Source: Fluviirhizobium alvei
Lineage (GTDB): Bacteria > Pseudomonadota > Alphaproteobacteria > Rhizobiales > Rhizobiaceae
Direction: 5' to 3'
Length of the DNA stretch: 64,000 nucleotides
Assembly (NCBI RefSeq): GCF_030551875.1
Contig: NZ_JAUOZU010000002.1
Coordinates: 110,297 to 174,296 of the forward strand
Of the stretch, positions 54,583 to 61,894 are shown piece after piece (the first letter of the stretch is position 1; each line of letters opens with the position of its first letter). Both the position numbers and the translations under genes were made by a program. Under the pieces are notes generated by a model. The model had not been told where the DNA came from and ran no database searches. It saw nothing but the letters and a program-made list of their open reading frames with translations.

Positions 54583-55938
54583 TCAGACGATCATGAAATC
54601 GGAGGCTTTCAGTGCATCCGGGGTCTCGACGATGGCGATCAGCACCGCATCGGCCGAGCCGGTCCCGTCGCGATCATAATAGAGTTTACCCGTGTTCGGA
54701 TCGAAAATGATGCGATCGGACCCATCCTCGGCGTGGCTGCCGAGGGTGAAGGCTGAAACCTGTAGATGGCCCTTGCCGAGCGAGGCGAAAATATCCTTCT
54801 CAAGCGTGATCGTATCATCGACGCCGACGAAATCCTCGATCCGGTCGACATTGTCGCCCACCGGTCGTTCGGCAAAGACGAACGTATCGTCACCCGAACC
54901 GCCCTCGAGAATATCCTTGCCCTGGCCGCCCTCGATGACATCGTCGCCGGTACCGCCCGTCAGTTCGTCATTGCCGCCCAGGCCCTCGAGCGAATTGTCG
55001 CCGTCATTGCCTTCAAGCTCGTTACCGAGCTTGTTGCCGTCGAGATTGCTGTCGTCGGTGCCTTCGAGCATCGCATCCTCGACATTGGTCGGCAGCGTGT
55101 AGTTGAGAAAGACCGGAATGAGCACGGTGTCGATATCGCTTGCCTTGCCCTGATCGATGATCACGTCGCGACGGTTGTCGACATAATAGACATCATCCCC
55201 GGCGCCGCCGATCATCGTGTCGGCGCCCAGCCCGCCATCGAGCAGGTCGTTGCCGTCACCGCCGCGCAGAATGTCGTTGTTCTGTTCGCCGTAAAGCTCG
55301 TCGTCGCCATTGTCGCCGAACAGGCTGTCATTGCCGTAACCGCCATAGATCTGGTCGTCGCCGCTGTCGCCATAGGCCTTGTCGTCGCCCAAGAGCGATA
55401 TGATCGTGTCGTTGCCCTTGGCGCCGATCATGACATCAACGTAATAACGATTTTCTGTATGTGTAGAAAATGTATTGTCACCATAAAGAATCTGGTCCTT
55501 GTCATCGTATGAAAAGCCGCTTCCGTCGTAATATTCCATAATTTTCTCGAATATATCTTTACTGTATGCGCTGGTTCCGTACGGATTGCTATTTGATATG
55601 ACCCGCATATCCCTGATCGCTATTTCCTTATCATTTGGATCGTAAGAGTCGGTAAAAATATAGTAGCCTTTGCCGATATTTTCGCGACCGAAGTTTCGCA
55701 GGGCCTTCACTTCATCGACATTCTCCGCGCCGACATAGTATTTCCATGTCAGTTCGTTGTCTTCATAGAGGTTGATATTGAACATCAATGTGTTGTTCAG
55801 GCCGGAGCCGCGACGGATAACAAAGTCGCCTGTATCGGCGTTGAAGCCATAGTTGAGAACATTTGAGGAGGCTTTCTCCAAATCGGTTCTGCCGATTTCA
55901 GAAAGCGTTTCGGTTTGCCCTATGAATTTCCACGCCAT
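54583..55938 (-). CDS. RTX calcium-binding protein with distinct N-terminal domain
   Basis: The 451-aa protein has an unassigned N-terminal region (1-160) rich in Asn, Asp, Tyr and Lys, encoded by DNA clearly AT-richer than the flanks (about 55440-55940). Residues about 165-265 and 310-355 carry the GGxGxDxLxG repeats. The C-terminus has TFVFAERPVGDNVDRIEDF (about 356-374) and ends ALKASDFMIV, serralysin-like and consistent with type I secretion. The mix of composition suggests a domain joined by recombination. It diverges from the sulfotransferase-like pair. Confidence 0.82.
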   Translation of the reverse strand: MAWKFIGQTETLSEIGRTDLEKASSNVLNYGFNADTGDFVIRRGSGLNNTLMFNINLYEDNELTWKYYVGAENVDEVKALRNFGRENIGKGYYIFTDSYDPNDKEIAIRDMRVISNSNPYGTSAYSKDIFEKIMEYYDGSGFSYDDKDQILYGDNTFSTHTENRYYVDVMIGAKGNDTIISLLGDDKAYGDSGDDQIYGGYGNDSLFGDNGDDELYGEQNNDILRGGDGNDLLDGGLGADTMIGGAGDDVYYVDNRRDVIIDQGKASDIDTVLIPVFLNYTLPTNVEDAMLEGTDDSNLDGNKLGNELEGNDGDNSLEGLGGNDELTGGTGDDVIEGGQGKDILEGGSGDDTFVFAERPVGDNVDRIEDFVGVDDTITLEKDIFASLGKGHLQVSAFTLGSHAEDGSDRIIFDPNTGKLYYDRDGTGSADAVLIAIVETPDALKASDFMIV

Positions 55939-56170
55939 TTCGATCTCTTTCTACTTTGGTGCGGCGCTAGCGCGCCAATTGCGACTATTGGAACAAGTAA
56001 ATCTGATTCCGTTCCGTCGAAAAAGTGGGCCGGAAATCGAAAGTGTTGCTTGCTCTCCATCAATCTGAGGTCAGAGGCTGGTAGGATTTCACGGCTACCC
56101 ATCGCCAGTCTCGCGAAAGTTTGGCGCTCTAACGTTTGACAAAGGATAACGTAGGGAAGTGGAGCGACTG

Positions 56171-57229
56171 ATGAGCAATCTTGCAATGGTGGACAATCCG
56201 GATGCTGAAATCGGGCCGTTTCTGCGGCGGATTGCGACCATGTCGGATCCCAAGGCGCTGCACGACATGTGCCACGAATTTCTCTACAAGTTCCCGCCGC
56301 AGCGCGGTCTTGAACTTTCCTCCTTCATGAGCTGGTCGAACCCGTTCTTCCTGCCCGATATTCCGGCGGAAAACGCCAAGCAGCTGACCGTGTCACTCGA
56401 AATCTTCGCCGAAGTGATGATGCGCGTGAAGCTCATGGCCAGCCGTTCCAGCCAGCTCAACGTGCTTGTTGCCTGCGCGCCGAAATCGGCCTCCACTTTC
56501 ATTCAGGATGCGCTGCAAAAGGCGCTCAACCTGCCGGCCGCAGGCCTTTTCACTGCCACCACCAATGCCTATTCGGCTTCCATGCTGGGCGCCAACCTGA
56601 TGGAGCAGGAGCCTGACGAACTGGCGCTGATCCGCAACGGCATCAATGGACGCGGCTATGTCTCGCAGCTGCATGCGCGCTGCTCGCCCTACATGGCGCG
56701 GCTGCTCGATTTCTACAATGTCCGGCCGATCGTCACCTATCGCAACATCTTCGATACGCTCGTTTCGATGGATGACATGCTGATGGGCTGGCGCAACAAT
56801 GGTCCCGGCAATGACGGCCACTATTTCAACGATGGCATGCCGGCCAATTTCGCGACGCTCGACCGTGCCGATCGTCTGATGATCCTCGCCCAGCGCCACA
56901 CGCCCTGGCTGGTGCAGTTCTACATTTCCTGGCGCAAATGCGAGCGGGCCGGCCTCATCAAGCCGCTGTTCGTCTCCTACGATGAGGATTTCCTCAGCGA
57001 CAAGGCCGTGCTTGCCGAACGCGTCTCGACCTTCCTCGGTGCCGAAAAGGCGGATCCCACCCGCATCGCCCAGGCCTTTGCCGACAAGACCGATGCCGGT
57101 TCCAAGCGCCTCAACAAGGGTGTCGCCGGCCGGGGTGCCGATCTTCCCGCCCGCGTGCGCGAACAGGTTCTCTCCATCGCGCTCTTCTATCGCGAGGAAG
57201 AGGATATCTCGGCGCTGATCGGTCTCTGA
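56171..57229 (+). CDS. Sulfotransferase-like protein (tandem paralog 1)
   Basis: The 352-aa protein has an N-terminal helical region (about 1-95) and a sulfotransferase fold. The 5'-phosphosulfate loop is APKSASTF (about 103-110) and the 3'-phosphate region VTYRNIFDTLVSM (about 188-200). The acceptor is unknown; a carbohydrate or lipid is possible. GTGGAG precedes ATG 56171. The next gene, 11 bases on, encodes a clear paralog, so the pair is an operon. No PAPS synthesis genes are in the window. Confidence 0.77.
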   Translation: MSNLAMVDNPDAEIGPFLRRIATMSDPKALHDMCHEFLYKFPPQRGLELSSFMSWSNPFFLPDIPAENAKQLTVSLEIFAEVMMRVKLMASRSSQLNVLVACAPKSASTFIQDALQKALNLPAAGLFTATTNAYSASMLGANLMEQEPDELALIRNGINGRGYVSQLHARCSPYMARLLDFYNVRPIVTYRNIFDTLVSMDDMLMGWRNNGPGNDGHYFNDGMPANFATLDRADRLMILAQRHTPWLVQFYISWRKCERAGLIKPLFVSYDEDFLSDKAVLAERVSTFLGAEKADPTRIAQAFADKTDAGSKRLNKGVAGRGADLPARVREQVLSIALFYREEEDISALIGL

Positions 57230-57240
57230 CGGTCGGTTCG

Positions 57241-58305
57241 ATGACGGAGGCGCCTGCACAGAAGGGGTCGGACGGAGATCTTGTTCGTCCGATGATGGCC
57301 TGGATGTCGCGCGCCACCGATGCCAACGAACTGATTGCAAAAGGCAATGCGTTCATCGGCCAGTTTCCGGCCTCGCAAGGGCTGAAAGTGGCTTCGGCGC
57401 TTGCCTGGGCCAATCCCTTCTTCGTTCCCAATGTCGATGGTGCCACCGTCGGCGCACTGTCGCTCAGCAGCGAGCAATTGGCGCACTATCTGATGCGGGC
57501 CAAGCAGACCGCGCGCACGATGGCCGGTCCGAAGATCCTGCTTGCCTGCGCGCCGAAATCGGCCTCCACCTTCCTGCAGACAGCACTCACACAGGCACTC
57601 GGTCTCAACTCCGCCTGCCTGTTTGCCGCCACCTTCGACTGGGCTTCGGCGGCTGTGCATGGTTCCGGGCTCGTGGAGCAGGAGCCCGATGAACTGGCCC
57701 TCATGCGTGCCGGTCTCAATGGCAGGCCCTATGTGGCCCAGCACCATTGCCGTGCCACGCCCTATCTTGCGCGGCTTCTCTCCACCTATCGGCTCTCCAC
57801 CATCGTCAGCCATCGCAACATCTTCGACACGATCGTCTCGATGGACGATATGCTGATCGACTGGCGCTCGCGACCGGGCTCAAGCCAGCACGGCTATTTC
57901 ACAGATGGCATGCCGGGTGATTACGAGCGCCGCGATCCCGCCGACCGGCTCCTGATGCTGGCACAACGGCATGTGCCCTGGCTTGTGCAATTCTACCTTT
58001 CCTGGCGCAAATGCGCCCGCAATGGCGAGGTGTCGCCGCTGTTCGTCTCCTATGAGGCGGATTTTCTCGGAGACAAACAGGCGCTGGCCGAACGGATGGC
58101 CAACCATCTCGGGCTCGATGCGGACGCCCGCGACCGGCTGGTGGCTGCCTTCGAGGATAAAAGCGATGGTCGCGCCAAGCGGCTCAACCGCGGCGTTGCC
58201 GGGCGAGGCGCTGCCTTGCCGGATGCGGTGCGGGCACAGATCCTATCGACCGCCTCCTACTATCGCGACGAGGACGATCTGACGCCGCTTCTCGGGCGGA
58301 CCTAA
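57241..58305 (+). CDS. Sulfotransferase-like protein (tandem paralog 2)
   Basis: The 354-aa paralog of the preceding product shares the APKSASTFLQTAL loop, HRNIFDTIVSMDDMLIDWR, VPWLVQFYLSWRKCAR and the C-terminal GVAGRGAALPDAVRAQI. Divergence is greatest in the N-terminal 90 residues, which suggests two enzymes with different acceptors or a hetero-oligomer. The ATG at 57241 has only a weak ribosome site, so coupling to the upstream gene is probable. Confidence 0.76.
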   Translation: MTEAPAQKGSDGDLVRPMMAWMSRATDANELIAKGNAFIGQFPASQGLKVASALAWANPFFVPNVDGATVGALSLSSEQLAHYLMRAKQTARTMAGPKILLACAPKSASTFLQTALTQALGLNSACLFAATFDWASAAVHGSGLVEQEPDELALMRAGLNGRPYVAQHHCRATPYLARLLSTYRLSTIVSHRNIFDTIVSMDDMLIDWRSRPGSSQHGYFTDGMPGDYERRDPADRLLMLAQRHVPWLVQFYLSWRKCARNGEVSPLFVSYEADFLGDKQALAERMANHLGLDADARDRLVAAFEDKSDGRAKRLNRGVAGRGAALPDAVRAQILSTASYYRDEDDLTPLLGRT

Positions 58306-58418
58306 ACATTCTCGGTCGGATCTGACCTTTCTTGCTCTAATTGATCCAGCGCAAGGATCGGTCCGGCGAAATCCCGCAAATGAATAGCGAAAACACTATC
58401 CATTTTCCGGAGAGAGCG

Positions 58419-58778
58419 ATGTCGAAGAACTATCCCGAAATCACCAAGCGTATTTCCAACAATATCCGCAAGCTGCGCAAGGACATTCCCGAAACCATGC
58501 AGGGCTTTTCGGCCTTGGCATCCAATGCCGGCAAGGACGGGGTCCTGTCGAAAAAGACCAAGGAAATGATTGCCTTGGCGATCGGCGTAGCCACCCGATG
58601 CGATGGCTGCATCGGCTTTCATGCCGAAGCGCTGGTGAAGCTCGGCTGCACGCGCGAGGAGTTCGAGGAAGTGCTGGGCATGACCGTCTATATGGGCGGC
58701 GGCCCGAGCCTGATGTATGCCGCCGATGCGCTGGAAGCCTTCGAGCAATATTCGGAAGCCGAAAAGCCGGCCAGTTGA
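58419..58778 (+). CDS. Carboxymuconolactone decarboxylase family protein (AhpD-like)
   Basis: The 119-aa helical protein has the AhpD-like redox motif CDGCIGFH (C61, C64, H68). The family includes alkylhydroperoxidase components and gamma-carboxymuconolactone decarboxylase. The CxxC type here suggests peroxide-related thiol chemistry and not ring decarboxylation. The start follows CCGGAGAGAG. It converges on the YjbR-like gene with 4 bases between the stops. Confidence 0.88.
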   Translation: MSKNYPEITKRISNNIRKLRKDIPETMQGFSALASNAGKDGVLSKKTKEMIALAIGVATRCDGCIGFHAEALVKLGCTREEFEEVLGMTVYMGGGPSLMYAADALEAFEQYSEAEKPAS

Positions 58779-58782
58779 ACGG

Positions 58783-59106
58783 CTACCGGCGTTTGGGCGT
58801 GCCCTTGCGCACGCCTTCGGCTGCCTGCGCCAGAGCGCTGGCAACCACATCCGCGGGGCAATCGGCAAAAAACAGGCTCGTCCAGCCCTTGGCGCCCCAG
58901 GCATTGGGCAGCGGCACAAAACAGGCTGGCTCCAGTTCGCACAGCATCGCCTGCCGGTCTGGCGTGAAATTGAGAACGGCCCGCCCATCCTCCGGCAGGC
59001 TGGCAAAGATGCGCTTGCCGATGCGGAAATCGCGCTTGCCGAAATGGGAGGCTTGCACAGCCCCATCCACCGCAAGCGCCAAAGCCACGAACGCATCGTT
59101 TGTCAT
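58783..59106 (-). CDS. MmcQ/YjbR family protein
   Basis: The 107-aa protein starts MTNDAFVALALAVDGAV and shows the family pattern: HFGKRDFRIGKRIFASL (about 21-37), LNFTPDRQAML and NAWGAKGWTSLFF (about 70-82). YjbR-like proteins have a double-wing DNA-binding-like fold. The molecular role is unclear. TGGAGGAG precedes the ATG. It may be cotranscribed with the patatin-like gene 50 bases upstream. Confidence 0.85.
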   Translation of the reverse strand: MTNDAFVALALAVDGAVQASHFGKRDFRIGKRIFASLPEDGRAVLNFTPDRQAMLCELEPACFVPLPNAWGAKGWTSLFFADCPADVVASALAQAAEGVRKGTPKRR

Positions 59107-59156
59107 CGCTCCTCCAGACCAGCAATCTGCCAGATCGGCGCGGGCGAGGGAAGGGC

Positions 59157-60872
59157 TCAGCGCGCGCAGGCCGTCTCGTTCGATGGCTGCGCGATCGGCT
59201 CGCGCAGCACCGTGACAGTGCAGGCATAACGATGTTCGATGCAGCGGAAGGGGAGGCAGGAATCCTGCCGCTCTTCCGAACTCCCCGCGATCCTGAAGAC
59301 GGAGCCGGGCGGTTCGGACGCGCGCAGCGTCTCGACGAACTGGTGGCAGAAGGCCGGCTGGCTCGAGGCTTCCGGTTGCCATTCCGACTGGCCGCTCCGC
59401 TCCACCGAGACCGCGTAGCGCTCGACTGCAGTGGACGGCGGGCAGGTGGCGACGTTGAGCGCCTTGGCCTGCGATGCAAGCATGGCTTCGGCCTTCGCCA
59501 GCCGCGCCCGCAAGACTTCCCCCTCATTGTGGGCCTTGTGGTACCAGGCCGCGACATCATCGGCGGATAGGGCCGCCGTCTGTTCGACATCGCGGATGAT
59601 ATAGGCGATGGCGACCGGGCCGAGCGTGATATAAAGCAGCAAAATCAGAGCGATCGCCGCTGGCGGATAACCCGCCCAGTCCCGCCAGGCAAAGAGCCGC
59701 CGCTTCAGCCGTTCGGACCCCTTGAGGGCCTTCGCATCGCTCTTCGCCTCCGGCACCCAGACCGGATAGAAGGCGGGATCGGCGGTGTTGGGCGCGATTC
59801 CGGTCTGGCCGACCGCATGACGCGCCGCCACGCCGCATCCATGGCACTGCAGCGCCAGGATTTCGTCATGGCTGAAAAGATCGAGATCGGTGCGGATATA
59901 GGGCACGGATTTCTGCACGACGGCGGGAAGATCAAGCCCGGGCCCGGCATCGAACCGGTCCTGGATCGACAGATGGCTGATCTTGCGCGAACCATCGCCG
60001 ACCGCGATCTTCTCGTTGCGGGCGGTGGAAATCGTGTTCATCAGAATATCGGTGACGCGGGTCAGCCGGGCAAAGAACCACCAGAAAGTGCGGTTCGTGC
60101 GCTCCTTCAGCGGGCCGGACGCATCCGAGACGATCACTTCGGCAACATCGTCATAGGCTTCCGCGAGCGCGATCGAGGCGGATTCGAAGCCGAGATTGTC
60201 AACAATGCCGCCATCGGTGACGGCATAGACGGTTTCGCCGAGCTGCGGAAACTCGGCTTTATCGATCAGGAGCGGCGAAAACATCGGCGGAAAGGCCGAG
60301 GAACAGGCAACCGCGAAACTGAGATCGAGATCGCCTTCGAGCATCGTCGAGGGCCCGAGCGAGGCGCCCTTGCGATCCATCACGCAGCGGCGACCATCAT
60401 CCATCCGCGTCGACAGCACATGCAGGTCGCAGGGCGGGGCGGAGGCTTCATCGCGATAGAGGTCGCTGAAGCGGGCACTATCGAACAGCCGCTTGTATTC
60501 CTTGATCAAAAGATCGGTCGAGGTGCGGAAGATCCGCCCGAATTTGCGCGGGAAAAGCCCGCGGATGAAGGTCATCGGCAGGCGGCGGACGATGCGGCCG
60601 CGCACATCCCGGCCGCCGAATTCGACAAGCGCGCGGGCAGCCTGTTCGAACTGTTCGGGCGTGCCGTTATAGAGATGCCAGTTTTGCGTGAGATGGGCGG
60701 CGGTGATGCTGCCGCCGGAAACGGAGAAGATGCAGCGCACATCCCTGAGCCGGTCGATGCTGCGTAGATGCCGGATGACGCCGAGATGGAAGAAGGTGGC
60801 CCGGAAGCCGCCGCCGCTGAAACAGACCGCCAGTTTCGGATGATCCACCGACACGCTTTCCCCACGCTCCAT
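59157..60872 (-). CDS. Patatin-like phospholipase with C-terminal membrane segment
   Basis: The 571-aa protein has a patatin lipase domain in the first 250 residues. The oxyanion loop GGGFR is at 20-24, the nucleophile S52 in SVSGGS and the dyad Asp220 in TDGGIVDNLG. One predicted membrane helix at about 403-426 is followed by a coiled-coil-prone segment (RARLAKAEAMLASQAKA) and a Cys-containing tail, a layout longer than typical bacterial patatins of 300-400 aa. It probably cleaves acyl ester bonds of lipids near the membrane. The start ATG 60872 follows AAGGGA. A TTG at 60893 is an alternative. Confidence 0.85.
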   Translation of the reverse strand: MERGESVSVDHPKLAVCFSGGGFRATFFHLGVIRHLRSIDRLRDVRCIFSVSGGSITAAHLTQNWHLYNGTPEQFEQAARALVEFGGRDVRGRIVRRLPMTFIRGLFPRKFGRIFRTSTDLLIKEYKRLFDSARFSDLYRDEASAPPCDLHVLSTRMDDGRRCVMDRKGASLGPSTMLEGDLDLSFAVACSSAFPPMFSPLLIDKAEFPQLGETVYAVTDGGIVDNLGFESASIALAEAYDDVAEVIVSDASGPLKERTNRTFWWFFARLTRVTDILMNTISTARNEKIAVGDGSRKISHLSIQDRFDAGPGLDLPAVVQKSVPYIRTDLDLFSHDEILALQCHGCGVAARHAVGQTGIAPNTADPAFYPVWVPEAKSDAKALKGSERLKRRLFAWRDWAGYPPAAIALILLLYITLGPVAIAYIIRDVEQTAALSADDVAAWYHKAHNEGEVLRARLAKAEAMLASQAKALNVATCPPSTAVERYAVSVERSGQSEWQPEASSQPAFCHQFVETLRASEPPGSVFRIAGSSEERQDSCLPFRCIEHRYACTVTVLREPIAQPSNETACAR

Positions 60873-61519
60873 CGCCGCATCCCTTTGGCGCAAGCGCCCC
60901 GGCAGCAGGGTTATAGGGCAGAACCATTAAACTTTGATTGAATGGGGGGGAAATGTACATGATGGTGACACCGGCGCATCATCCTGTATGAGCGTGGTCG
61001 ACTTGCAAATTACAGACTGCAATTGGACCGGCACGACCACGCCGCGCGGTTTTCCGAACCCGCTGCATTCCCTGGGGTTCCCGATCTCCTGTTGACTATT
61101 TGCTTGCTGCATCAAAAGCAACAACAGCCGACCACGAGGTCGCGGCCCGCTGCATATCTCTGAAAATACGGGTTAAAAGGATGGTGGGCGTGACAGAAGT
61201 GCGACAATGTCAAAATTTCAGTGAGTTATTCGACCGCACCGCCAAACTTCGTCCCGATGATATCTTTAGTCAATTTCAATCGCTCCCCGCACCCTCGCGT
61301 ACTGATCTGTTGCTCATATTCAAGAAATCTTAGGTGTCCATCATTCGAGTGATGGGGTGTCCGTCCATGAGAGCTAAGTAAGTCTCTGAACCGCAACAAC
61401 GAAATTCAAACAATCTTCCGATTATCACCGCTAATGTACTCGCATTCCCTGGCTGCCCGATCTGCTTTTGGCCGCCCTTGGCCAGCACAGTGAAATTCTC
61501 CTGTGATGCTACAGGCCAG
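60873..61519. other. Long intergenic stretch at the edge of a lower-GC region
   Basis: About 650 bases hold little coding potential. There is a nested hairpin at 60993-61041 (outer arms CGTGGTCG/CGACCACG, inner TTGCA/TGCAA) and a direct repeat, GCATTCCCTGG plus CCCGATCT, at 61065-61087 and 61442-61463. Base composition shifts to lower GC from about 61100 onwards. Only one weak small frame (61190-61333) is proposed within it. No integrase or tRNA was found. Confidence 0.45.
61190..61333 (+). CDS. Possible small protein (47 aa)
   Basis: This is a weak candidate: GTG at 61190 follows AAAAGGA with 8 bases spacing. The product (VTEVRQCQNFSELFDRTAKL at the start, ending LLLIFKKS) has non-shadow composition and is soluble. 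No family was recognised, and it lies alone between the direct repeats. Confidence 0.28.
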   Translation: MTEVRQCQNFSELFDRTAKLRPDDIFSQFQSLPAPSRTDLLLIFKKS

Positions 61520-61894
61520 TCAAAACTCTCCTCGCATCAGAGTGATGGTACCCATGCCCGAGGAAGTAACACAGATCTTCGAAGGACTAGAACCATCCAC
61601 TTGCCGAACGTGAATTGCGCCCGCACCGTATGCGATAAGAGATACTTCTCCTTCGTAAGTTCTCTTTGTCCCGCGAGGCTTCCCGTTGATTGAAACCCCG
61701 GTGCCGACCTCATACCTCCGCCCCGGAACTCCGATGACAGTATAGTCAATCCAGAGCACAACGTGATCGCCGAACCATTGCCAATCTGTTCCGACGTCTT
61801 TGCAAATGTAGTCGGCTGAACGGCTTTCACTCGAGAAGCAAAGCAGCACCGCAATTGCCGCTCCGCCCGTCAGAGGGACATTATGCCACCTCAT
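61520..61894 (-). CDS. Small secreted hypothetical protein (124 aa)
   Basis: The N-terminus MRWHNVPLTGGAAIAVLLCF is a likely signal peptide with cleavage after SRSA (about 27). The mature part is beta-rich with Cys at about 31 and 107, possibly a disulfide. The ATG overlaps the stop of the preceding large gene by one base (TAATG), so the two are probably translated together and may act together outside the cytoplasm. I recognise no family. Confidence 0.6.
   Translation of the reverse strand: MRWHNVPLTGGAAIAVLLCFSSESRSADYICKDVGTDWQWFGDHVVLWIDYTVIGVPGRRYEVGTGVSINGKPRGTKRTYEGEVSLIAYGAGAIHVRQVDGSSPSKICVTSSGMGTITLMRGEF

Noticed and set aside
58341..58354. TTGATCCAGCGCAA as a possible third FixK/FNR box before the AhpD-like gene
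   Set aside because: The second half-site CGCAA differs at two positions from RTCAA, so it does not meet the consensus.
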